DNA from: Deltaproteobacteria bacterium
Lineage (GTDB): Bacteria; Desulfobacterota; Desulfobacteria; Desulfobacterales; Desulfosarcinaceae
Assembly (NCBI GenBank): GCA_021824175.1
Contig: JAKALP010000016.1
Location: 62,001-126,000, forward strand
Reading direction: 5' to 3'
Length of the DNA stretch: 64,000 nt
The notes beneath the pieces are model-generated. The model was given only the letters and a program-made list of their open reading frames with translations. It was not told the origin of the DNA and made no database searches. Below, piece after piece: positions 10,112-17,237 of this stretch; position 1 is the stretch's first letter; the number at the start of each line of letters is the position of its first letter. The translations under genes were made by a program, and so were the position numbers.

Positions 10112-11470
10112 TTATTTGAATAAATTGATCAGCAGCAATGCGATCTGAAAGTAAATCGTGATGCCCAATGCATCCATGGTAGTGGCTATGAAGGGGCCGG
10201 CGGTCAGAGCCGGGTCCAGGTTAATTCTCTTCAACACCATGGGCATCAACGCGCCGATGAGGTTGGCGGTGATCAAGGTGGCCATCAGGGCCGCGGCCAC
10301 AATGGCGCCCAGCAGGATGTCATGATCCTGTAAAAAGACCCGGAAATAGGTCATCAAGCCCAGGGCCACGCCCAGACATAGGCCCATGACCAGCTCGCGC
10401 CGGAAGACCCGGCCGAAATCATTGAGCTCGATCTCTCCCAGCGCCATGCTGCGCACGATCATGGTGGCGGATTGGGTGCCGGCATTGCCGCAGGTGCCAA
10501 TAACCATGGGAATGAAGAAGGCCAGGGCCACCATCTGTTTGAGCATGGGGGCATTCCATTCCATGACGGTGGTGGAAATCAGGGAAGTAAAGAGCAAAAT
10601 GGCCAGCCATAGAAAACGGCTCCAGAAGAGCCGGGGCAGGGGCCGTTTGAAGTACTCCTCGTCAAAGGGCAACACGGCCGATATGCGTTGGAAGTCTTCG
10701 GTGCTTTCGGCCTCCACGATATCCAGCACGTCATCAACGGTGATGATGCCCAGCAACCGGCCTTCCTGATCCACCACGGGCACGGCCAGCAGGTCGTATT
10801 TGGAGATGGCCGCGGCCACCTCTTCGATGTCCATATCCTGGGGTACGCTGATCATATGGGTTTCCATGATGGCTTCCAGCATGGCTTTGGGTTTGGACAT
10901 GATCAGATCGCGCAGGGAGAGAATGCCCAGCAGGCGGCGGTTGGCGTCGGTGATGTAGATGTAGTAAATGGTCTCCTTGTTGGGGGCCATCAGCCGCAGT
11001 TTTTCCAGGGCCTCGGCTACCGTGATGTCCAAGGGCAGCATGGCGTATTCGGTGGTCATGGCCGCGCCGGCCGTGCCTTCTTTGTATTCCCACAATTTGC
11101 GGATGTCGTTGCGTTCGGCCTGGGCGATGAGGGGCATGATGGCCTCGCGCACATCGTCATCCACTGTTTTAAGCAAATCCACGCGGTCATCAGGCTCCAT
11201 GTTCTCCACGAAACGCAGCATGGTCTTGGCATTGGCGGCTTCCAGGCATTCCTGCTGGGTTTCGATGGAGAGCTGGGCAAAGGCTTCCACGGCCTTGTGG
11301 TTTCCGATTTTATAAAGGATCTGGACGATTTGGGAGGGTTGAGCATCGCTTTCCTCCAGGGCCTCGGCGATATCGGCCGGATGCATGCTGCGCAGGGTTT
11401 CGATCTCTGCGTTGCGCTCCTGGGGATCGGCGGTTTCGAGCAGATGGTGTATGTCGAGGGCGTAAGCCAT
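10112..11470 (-). CDS. mgtE: Magnesium transporter MgtE
   Basis: Mg2+-gated magnesium channel of 452 residues. It has the MgtE N superhelical domain (about 1-130), a CBS pair (about 135-255) and a five-helix pore domain (about 285-450). The pore motif PMVIGTCGNAGTQS is intact. High cytoplasmic Mg2+ closes the channel through the N and CBS domains. AGGAGG lies just upstream of the ATG. The roughly 220-base leader holds a hairpin next to the ribosome site. Confidence 0.95.
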   Translation of the reverse strand: MAYALDIHHLLETADPQERNAEIETLRSMHPADIAEALEESDAQPSQIVQILYKIGNHKAVEAFAQLSIETQQECLEAANAKTMLRFVENMEPDDRVDLLKTVDDDVREAIMPLIAQAERNDIRKLWEYKEGTAGAAMTTEYAMLPLDITVAEALEKLRLMAPNKETIYYIYITDANRRLLGILSLRDLIMSKPKAMLEAIMETHMISVPQDMDIEEVAAAISKYDLLAVPVVDQEGRLLGIITVDDVLDIVEAESTEDFQRISAVLPFDEEYFKRPLPRLFWSRFLWLAILLFTSLISTTVMEWNAPMLKQMVALAFFIPMVIGTCGNAGTQSATMIVRSMALGEIELNDFGRVFRRELVMGLCLGVALGLMTYFRVFLQDHDILLGAIVAAALMATLITANLIGALMPMVLKRINLDPALTAGPFIATTMDALGITIYFQIALLLINLFK

Positions 11471-11492
11471 AAGTGCCTCCTGAACGTTTTAA

Positions 11493-11513
11493 GCCGGGAA
11501 CCTTTGGCCCGGC
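11493..11513 (-). promoter_or_regulatory. Hairpin just upstream of the mgtE ribosome site
   Basis: GCCGGG and CCCGGC arms with a nine-base loop lie about 20 bases upstream of the mgtE start on the minus strand, followed by TTAAAA. The position suits control of translation or attenuation. I looked for the conserved bases of an M-box Mg2+ riboswitch in the leader and could not match them convincingly. Confidence 0.35.
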
Positions 11514-11690
11514 GGATGCTCAGAAGGCGCCTGAATGAAGAATTATGGGTAGGCGCGTGAATCTGGGGTGCCGTATCGGGGCCGAACGGTGCTGTGCCTT
11601 GAATGTGGGCTGTGACTATGGGGTAGCGATTCGCAACTGCCACCAGAGTCCTTTTCTTCCATAGGGTCCTCTATGTTTGATAAACAAACG

Positions 11691-11713
11691 ATGTGCCGGA
11701 AATTCCGGCACAT
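11691..11713. promoter_or_regulatory. Perfect 11-base dyad, operator-like
   Basis: Arms ATGTGCCGGAA and TTCCGGCACAT flank one central base, about 220 bases upstream of mgtE and downstream of the small exported protein gene. There is no T-run on either side. The tight symmetry looks like a dimeric repressor site, but no regulator is adjacent. Confidence 0.35.
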
Positions 11714-11818
11714 GCGATCACAAATCATATTGGTCTTTCATATCAAAGCGGGGCGGACGCTATTGCAAGCACCTGTAAAAAGCAAGCACAATAATGGTTC
11801 CGCCCCAAAGGTCGCCGG

Positions 11819-12220
11819 CTATTTGAACTTGAATTTGCTCACCTCGTTGACCTTAAATCCTTTGAACCGGAAATCGCCCACCTCTTTTTCCAGTTTGGCC
11901 TTGGCGATCTCTTCGGTTTTATAGGCCATGCGGGCACTGACCGTGTACTCCTCGCGGTCCAGCTTCAGCTCTTTTTCCATGAAGTCCTGAAAAGCCGATT
12001 CCATCTCAAGGATGGTCTCAGTGTCGGATACATACTCTTCGTTGTTATAACTGACGCCATCCACCTTCAGCATAAAGGTGGGCGTGTAGTAGACGATTTT
12101 GGTTTTAAACGAATAGGCCACGACATAATTGTAGGCCTTTTCCTTAGCCCAGCACATCGGTACGGAAAGCAGCATCCCCATCAAAACGACGACCAGCGAG
12201 CCAACCAATTTAGATTTCAT
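11819..12220 (-). CDS. Small exported protein of unknown function
   Basis: 133 residues with a clear signal peptide: a Lys-rich start, hydrophobic LVVVLMGMLL and cleavage near CWA. The mature part is rich in Lys, Glu, Tyr and Phe and has an alternating strand-like pattern (TFMLKVDG, EEYTVSARM, DFRFKGFKV). I do not recognise a family. GGAGG lies seven bases before the ATG. It is a single gene with a roughly 260-base AT-rich upstream gap in which I see no other gene. Confidence 0.75.
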   Translation of the reverse strand: MKSKLVGSLVVVLMGMLLSVPMCWAKEKAYNYVVAYSFKTKIVYYTPTFMLKVDGVSYNNEEYVSDTETILEMESAFQDFMEKELKLDREEYTVSARMAYKTEEIAKAKLEKEVGDFRFKGFKVNEVSKFKFK

Positions 12221-12482
12221 CGAGCACCTCCTAAGCGCAGTTTTTTACGACGAACATCAAAAGTGCCAACCCAAGCGGGATTGTGTCGCTAATCTTGAAG
12301 CCATTGCATCGTGTATGTGCGTGTTTGCCATCCACTGTTAACGATACGTTATCCTGAGTAAATCCGTCAAGAATAATGAAAATTCGAGCCTTAGCTCAAC
12401 TGTCACAAAACACTAAAAAAGCCTGATCACTCCTTGCCATGGCCATCCCTCGATCCATAAGACGGCCCACACCTCAAATGGT

Positions 12483-13838
12483 CTACCCTTGCCGGCTAAA
12501 GCTCTCTTTGGGCGGGTTGAAGTAGCCATGCCGCAGGGCGGGAAATGTTTGGCGGACTTTGGCCAGCAAGGGCTCCACGCCAATGGGCGCGTCGTGAGCC
12601 GCGGCCCGGTTCATCGCCGCCAGGTAGCGTAAGGGATCGAAATTGAGGTTGCGCCATTGAATCATGCGGACCGCATGATCCTTTAAAAACGACAGCAGTG
12701 CCCTGGATTCTTGGGGCGTATCGGTAAATCCCGGGCAGTTGAGGTAGTTGATGGCGACAAACACCCCACGGGAGGCGGCCGTATCGATGGCGGCCAAAAC
12801 CTGGTCAAAGGAGTAGCCTTTGGGCCGGAAATAGGCATCATAACAGGGCTGGCGCACGCTGTTCAGGCTGATGCGCAAGCTGTCCAGCCCGGCCGCGATA
12901 ACCTGGTCGATCTTTTGGGGCAGGCTGCCGTTGGTGTTCATGTGGATGGTGCCTTGGTCTGTTTCAGCCCGGATGAGCTCGATGGCGGCGCTGATAGTGT
13001 CAGCCGCCAACAATGGGTCGCCCTCGCACCCCTGGCCAAAACTCACCACCGCCTGTTTGACGCGCCGGATGTGGGCCAGGGCCACAGCTGCGATCTCCCT
13101 GGGGCTGGGGGTAAAGGCGATACGCTCCTGGCTGCAGGGGATATCCCCTTCGGCCTGCAAGGAGATGCAGCCCAGACAGCGGGCATTGCAGGAGGGCGAG
13201 GTGGGCAAGGGTGCTTCATAGCGGGCCAAGAAGAAGTTCTTGCCCGCCGGACAGCCATAGGTCAGGGCGCATTTCTCCAGATGGGCCCGCAGGCGGTTGT
13301 CGGGCAGCTCCTTGCGCAGGCGCCGGACGCCGGCTTGGATCTTCTCCAATGGCATCTGCCGCAGATCCTGGCGCGGTTCGGCATCCACTTGGATCACCGC
13401 CGAGCGGAACTTGCCGCGGTGCCAGCCCAAGGCACCATAGGAAAATAGCGGCAGGTGACCAGCCCCGGAATTCTCTTCATAGGCGCTGACGGCGGTCAAC
13501 AGGTAGCCAGGGGAATTGAAGGCCGCTACCGGAAAAATAGCCTGACCCGGCGCATACGGGTCTTCAGGCAGGGTGACCATGCAGCCGCGGGCCATGTCGT
13601 AAAGGATCGGCATGCGATCGGGCAGGCGCATCAATTCGCTGCCATGTGGCAAGGGGACTGTGGCTGCCGAAGTCAGGGGCGCCAGCAGGGGGCCATCCCG
13701 ACCCACGGCCGCATAGCCGTCCAGGTCAAAGATTTCACCGGCCGCGTTGGCTACAACGGCGGTGAGAAAAGGGGACGCGTGCAAATTCTTTTTGGCAGGC
13801 GGTTTGCGAAAAGGCCCTTTGCCTTGGTGCTTTTTCAC
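12483..13838 (-). CDS. Radical SAM protein
   Basis: 451 residues. A non-catalytic N-terminal region (about 1-205) is followed by the radical SAM barrel with the cluster motif CNARCLGC (CxxxCxxC) at about 215-222. Later motifs include GQGCEGDPL, TNGSLP and SLNSVR. The N-terminal extension looks like a separate domain that binds or presents a substrate. The reaction is unknown. It starts with GTG, whose bases overlap the TGA of the upstream glycosyltransferase fusion gene (GTGA), so the two are coupled. Confidence 0.85.
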   Translation of the reverse strand: MKKHQGKGPFRKPPAKKNLHASPFLTAVVANAAGEIFDLDGYAAVGRDGPLLAPLTSAATVPLPHGSELMRLPDRMPILYDMARGCMVTLPEDPYAPGQAIFPVAAFNSPGYLLTAVSAYEENSGAGHLPLFSYGALGWHRGKFRSAVIQVDAEPRQDLRQMPLEKIQAGVRRLRKELPDNRLRAHLEKCALTYGCPAGKNFFLARYEAPLPTSPSCNARCLGCISLQAEGDIPCSQERIAFTPSPREIAAVALAHIRRVKQAVVSFGQGCEGDPLLAADTISAAIELIRAETDQGTIHMNTNGSLPQKIDQVIAAGLDSLRISLNSVRQPCYDAYFRPKGYSFDQVLAAIDTAASRGVFVAINYLNCPGFTDTPQESRALLSFLKDHAVRMIQWRNLNFDPLRYLAAMNRAAAHDAPIGVEPLLAKVRQTFPALRHGYFNPPKESFSRQG

Positions 13839-15139
13839 GAGCGTTTATCCTTCTGGTACAGTGAGGCCAGTTTGCGGGGATGGGTGCCCAGCAAACAGCC
13901 CAAAGCAATTCGATAATTGATCCAGGTGGTGCGTGCGATTCCAATACTTCGCCAGCGCCGGCCCGAAGTGATGGCTACGCCCGGCGCCAGTTCCACGCGG
14001 CCCTTGCGCCCCATTTTGCGGGCCAGGTAAAGATCTTCGGCAATGGGTGCATCCGGAAATCCGCCGATTTGGTCGAAGCGCGTCCGGCGCATGAACATCG
14101 CCTGGTCGCCGTATGGCATCTTCAGCCAACGTGAGCGGACGTTGGCGGCCCACTCGATCCAGGGCATGGCCCAGTGGTCCCAATCGGTCCTGAAGTGAAA
14201 AGCGCCCAAGGCCACATCGGGATTCAGTAAAACCTCGAACACTTGGGCCCCGAAATCAGACGGCAGGCGCGTGTCCGCGTGCAGGAAAAGCAGCGCCTGG
14301 CCTTGGGATGCCCGCGCGCCTTGATTTTGCTGTCTTGCGCGGCCCTTTGGGGCCTGGATCACCTTGGCGCCGGCCTGGTGGGCCAAGGCTGGGGTCTCAT
14401 CCTGGCTGCCACCGTCAGCCACAATCACTTCGATGTCCGCGGCCTTCACATGGGCAATGGTTTGGGCAATTTGCTCAGCTTCATTCAGGGTGGGAATTAT
14501 GATGGAGAGAAACGGCTTGGTCCATCCCCCCTGAGGTTGCCAGGCTCGTAGATCGGCCTCGCAGTCAATATCATGGAGGGGCTGCAGCAGTGTTACCGAC
14601 AGCCCCTGCTGTTCAAGGCGCGCCAGGGTTTGTTTTAATGCCTCGGCCGTGCCCCAGGCGATGCCGTCAAAGATCTCCACCGGTCGCCGGCTGCCCACCA
14701 GCCAATAGCCGCCATCAGTGCTTGGCCCCAGGACCACGTCACGCTCGGCCAGCGCACTAAAAGCTTCGGTGAGATGGGCAATAGTCAGTTCGGGGATATC
14801 GGTTCCCATCAGGACCACTTGGCTCGCGCCCTGGGCAAAGGCGTGCGCCATGGCCAGACGCATGCGCCGTCCCAGATCACCCTCGGCCTGGGCTCGCAGA
14901 TGGACCTGGTCCTGGCCGACCCAGCGCCGCATCTGCGCCCTGGCACCACCGCTGAAGACAAAATCCACAGGCGCCAGGTTGGCCCGCTTGAATATGGTCA
15001 AAATATGCTCGGTCCACTGGCGCTGCAGCTCGGCCGCCCCCAGCGGCCCGACCACCGGAATCAAGCGGGTCTTGGTCAGGCCCGGCACTGGATAGCGGCC
15101 GAAGAGGATTAGGCGGCGTTCTATGGAGAAGGATTTCAT
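13835..15139 (-). CDS. Fused DUF2064 (TIGR04282-like) and family 2 glycosyltransferase (TIGR04283-like)
   Basis: 434 residues with two enzymes in one chain. Residues about 1-200 form a DUF2064 nucleotidyltransferase-like domain (FGRYPVPGLTKTRL, LMGTDIPE, GPSTDGGYWL). Residues about 205-425 form a GT-A glycosyltransferase 2 (FLSIIIPTLNEAEQI, EVIVADGGSQDET, FLHADTRLP). Both domain types carry arsenosugar-biosynthesis names in TIGRFAM, and fused versions occur in other bacteria (recalled). The real substrate is unproven. The start at ATG 15139 has no visible Shine-Dalgarno and sits beside a repeat patch. It is coupled to the radical SAM gene. Confidence 0.88.
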   Translation of the reverse strand: MKSFSIERRLILFGRYPVPGLTKTRLIPVVGPLGAAELQRQWTEHILTIFKRANLAPVDFVFSGGARAQMRRWVGQDQVHLRAQAEGDLGRRMRLAMAHAFAQGASQVVLMGTDIPELTIAHLTEAFSALAERDVVLGPSTDGGYWLVGSRRPVEIFDGIAWGTAEALKQTLARLEQQGLSVTLLQPLHDIDCEADLRAWQPQGGWTKPFLSIIIPTLNEAEQIAQTIAHVKAADIEVIVADGGSQDETPALAHQAGAKVIQAPKGRARQQNQGARASQGQALLFLHADTRLPSDFGAQVFEVLLNPDVALGAFHFRTDWDHWAMPWIEWAANVRSRWLKMPYGDQAMFMRRTRFDQIGGFPDAPIAEDLYLARKMGRKGRVELAPGVAITSGRRWRSIGIARTTWINYRIALGCLLGTHPRKLASLYQKDKRS

Positions 15140-15145
15140 TGCGTT

Positions 15146-15193
15146 TGCCCGTTGCCCGGTTGCCCGTTAGCCCGTTGGCCCGCAGGCCCGTTT
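15146..15193. repeat. GCCCGTT short-period repeat
   Basis: About six copies of GCCCGTT-like units with 7-8 base spacing lie directly upstream of the glycosyltransferase fusion start. They belong to the same class of degenerate short-period intergenic repeats seen elsewhere in the window. Confidence 0.55.
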
Positions 15194-15304
15194 CCATGCC
15201 CGGAGAGGAAACGGCGCAAGGAAGATATGAATTCACGCGCAGCGGGTGGGCACGCTGGCACGGCTGATACTTCGACCTTATACCTTCCACCTTTTGATGC
15301 AACG

Positions 15305-15329
15305 AAAAAGGCGGCCTGAGGCCGCCTTT
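15305..15329 (-). terminator. Intrinsic terminator of the LeuB-like gene
   Basis: Ten-base arms AAAGGCGGCC and GGCCGCCTTT with a three-base loop. On the minus strand they are followed by a T-run, 30 bases after the stop of the dehydrogenase gene. Confidence 0.85.
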
Positions 15330-15358
15330 GTTACTTAATACTTCTGGATGGAAATGCC

Positions 15359-16441
15359 CTACACCCGCTCGGCCACCATATCCCCCACCTGGCTGGTGCT
15401 GTAGCCCATCTTGCCGGCGGACAGGCTTGTGATCTTGGTGGCGGTGATTTCCCGCACCGCGTTTTCAATGGCTTTGGCCGCGGCCAGTTCGCCCAGGGTC
15501 TCCAGCAGCATGGCGCCGGCGCAAATGGCGGCCAGGGGATTGATGATATTCTGGCCGGTGTATTTGGGGGCCGAGCCGCCGATGGGTTCGAACATGCTCA
15601 CCCCTTCGGGATTGATGTTGCCCCCGGCCGCAATGCCCATGCCGCCCTGGGTTTCGGCACCAAGGTCGGTGATGATGTCGCCGAACATGTTGGAGGTGAC
15701 CAGCACATCGAACCACTCCGGGCTCTTGACCATGTACATGCAGGTGGCGTCCACATGGTAGTATTCGCGCTTGATATCCGGATAGTCTTTAGCGCCCACT
15801 TCGTGGAAAACGCGCTCCCACAAATCAAAGACATAGGTCAGCACATTGGTCTTGCCCACCAGGGCCAGGGTGTTGACATCGGCCTTGCCCTGGGCCTTTT
15901 TGCCATACTTGCGGGCATATTCAAAGGCGTAGCGCAGGCAGCGCTCCACCTGGTGGCGATTGTAGACTTCGCTTTGCACCGCCACTTCGTGGGGCGTGCC
16001 TTTCATGGAGACCCCGCCCGTGCCGGTGTAGATGCCGCCGGTATTTTCGCGCACCACGCAGTAGTTGATCTGCTCCGGGCCCTTGTTCTTCAAGGGCGTA
16101 TCCACTCCTGGAAAGAGGCGCACCGGCCGCAGATTGATGTACTGATCCAGCTCAAAGCGCAGCCGCAGCAAGATCCCCTTTTCGAGAATGCCCGGCTTGA
16201 CCCCAGGATGGCCAATGGCCCCTAAATAGATGGCGTCAAACTTCCGCAAATCATCGGCGGCGCTGTCCGGCAGAATCTCGCCCGTGCGCAGATAGCGCTC
16301 CCCACCGAAATCAAAATTGGTCATCTCCAATTTGAAGCCGAACTTGGTGGCCGCGGCCTTCAGGGACTTGCGTCCCTCGTTCACCACTTCCGGCCCCGTG
16401 CCGTCGCCTGGAATCACTGCAATTTTATACGTCTTGCCCAT
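15359..16441 (-). CDS. Isopropylmalate/isocitrate dehydrogenase family protein (LeuB-like)
   Basis: Cytoplasmic NAD(P)-dependent beta-decarboxylating dehydrogenase, 360 residues. Family motifs are IPGDGTGPEVV, a substrate loop LRLRFELDQYINLRPV, VVRENTGGIYTG, and the metal/cofactor region NMFGDIITDLGA with GSAPKYTG. It may be 3-isopropylmalate dehydrogenase for leucine or a related tartrate/D-malate or isocitrate enzyme. No leuACD genes are nearby, so context does not decide. The ATG at 16441 has GGGAG seven bases upstream and is preferred over a GTG at 16447. Confidence 0.88.
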   Translation of the reverse strand: MGKTYKIAVIPGDGTGPEVVNEGRKSLKAAATKFGFKLEMTNFDFGGERYLRTGEILPDSAADDLRKFDAIYLGAIGHPGVKPGILEKGILLRLRFELDQYINLRPVRLFPGVDTPLKNKGPEQINYCVVRENTGGIYTGTGGVSMKGTPHEVAVQSEVYNRHQVERCLRYAFEYARKYGKKAQGKADVNTLALVGKTNVLTYVFDLWERVFHEVGAKDYPDIKREYYHVDATCMYMVKSPEWFDVLVTSNMFGDIITDLGAETQGGMGIAAGGNINPEGVSMFEPIGGSAPKYTGQNIINPLAAICAGAMLLETLGELAAAKAIENAVREITATKITSLSAGKMGYSTSQVGDMVAERV

Positions 16442-16605
16442 ATCCACACTCCCTGTTTCAACCGGTCACGCCTTGGCGCTGATCCTGAAATCGCGATAAA
16501 TCGCGTTTATATATGCAATTCGGCGATATGGGTCAAGCCTGCTAATGGCGAAAGTCAGGGTGATTGCATGTAAAATTCAAATTATCCAAAACTTAAATGA
16601 ATATC

Positions 16606-16675
16606 GAATATCGAACAAGGAACAGTAAAATATCGAAAGAAAACTTTGTAATTCGAAATTTATTGTTCGATATTC
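16606..16675. repeat. GAATATC inverted heptad repeat
   Basis: Tandem GAATATC-type heptads run from about 16598. Their reverse complement follows, giving perfect 13-base arms at 16606-16618 and 16663-16675. The repeat lies in the leader region of the LeuB-like gene. Confidence 0.6.
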
Positions 16676-16717
16676 ATCTTTTTTGGGGATGGGGCATGGT
16701 GTTTTTGGCGGCTCAAT

Positions 16718-16736
16718 GGGCTATTTGCGATAGCCC
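16718..16736. promoter_or_regulatory. Short hairpin in the unexplained 16.68-16.80 kb stretch
   Basis: GGGCTAT and ATAGCCC arms with a five-base loop sit inside a roughly 120-base stretch without a gene, upstream of the LeuB-like gene on the minus strand. The stretch has several purine/pyrimidine-matched segments and could be a structured leader RNA, but I cannot match it to a known class. Confidence 0.25.
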
Positions 16737-16811
16737 CTGTGGCGAAACTTATTTTTGTGGCTTTTACCCCCTAAAGTTTGCGCTTTGTAGTTTACAATGG
16801 GGGGAAATGAA

Positions 16812-16838
16812 AAGCCCGGTGAAACTTTCACCGGGCTT
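16812..16838 (-). terminator. Terminator-like hairpin after the six-cysteine small gene
   Basis: Arms AAGCCCGGTGAAA and TTTCACCGGGCTT form a nearly loopless 13-base stem, with TTTTCATTT following on the minus strand. It lies about 78 bases after the stop of the 48-residue gene and is its likely terminator. Confidence 0.6.
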
Positions 16839-16915
16839 CGGTAATTTTTAGCTGAATGAAGATGGGCTTGAATGCAAAGTAAGTCGTTATGCTCTGGAAG
16901 ACGCCGAGGGTGTTG

Positions 16916-17062
16916 TTATCGGCTCGACTCCAGCCGGCAGCTTTCCCGGCACAGTCTCAAATCCTCCACGCAGCCCGAAGGCATGCGGCGGGTACAGCTT
17001 GCAAATTGATCTTCGCAACGGCTCATGCACTGACTTTTATCTTGAATGGCGGTATCGCTCAT
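16916..17062 (-). CDS. Small six-cysteine protein, 48 residues (new call)
   Basis: 48-residue ORF starting at ATG 17062, with AGGAGG four to five bases upstream and an in-frame stop directly before the ribosome site, so the start is well fixed. Cysteines lie at 12, 16, 23, 31, 38 and 42, giving spacings of 3, 6, 7, 6 and 3. This is a mirror-symmetric twin CX3C pattern like a disulfide-locked or metal-binding helical hairpin. No signal peptide is visible. A GC-rich hairpin lies upstream and a terminator-like hairpin downstream. I recognise no family. Possible roles are metal binding, redox or a zinc-staple partner protein. Confidence 0.65.
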   Translation of the reverse strand: MSDTAIQDKSQCMSRCEDQFASCTRRMPSGCVEDLRLCRESCRLESSR

Positions 17063-17097
17063 GGGGCCTCCTCATGGGTTGTGCTTATGTTTTATTT

Positions 17098-17128
17098 GCA
17101 GGCGGATTGGAAGTTCAAATCCGCCTGC
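17098..17128. promoter_or_regulatory. Strong hairpin upstream of the six-cysteine gene
   Basis: Eleven-base arms GCAGGCGGATT and AATCCGCCTGC with a nine-base loop lie about 35 bases upstream of the small gene and 110 bases beyond the stop of the VWA-OmpA gene. No U-run follows on the minus strand (AAATAAAA instead), so a 5' leader structure or RNA end is as likely as a terminator. Confidence 0.45.
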
Positions 17129-17237
17129 ATGGGGCAACCATAACCACGAACCGCATGCGCGCAACCCATGAAAAATTTTGCCCCACGCGAAAATTGGAAA
17201 AATAAGGGGCTTCGGTCAGACGCGATTTAGACGGTGC

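Noticed and set aside
11471-11690. M-box magnesium riboswitch upstream of mgtE
   Set aside because: The conserved M-box core could not be aligned by eye; reported only as an unexplained leader.
16597-16851. Plus-strand ORF of 84 residues
   Set aside because: It translates a heptad repeat and a terminator hairpin, so it is not a gene.
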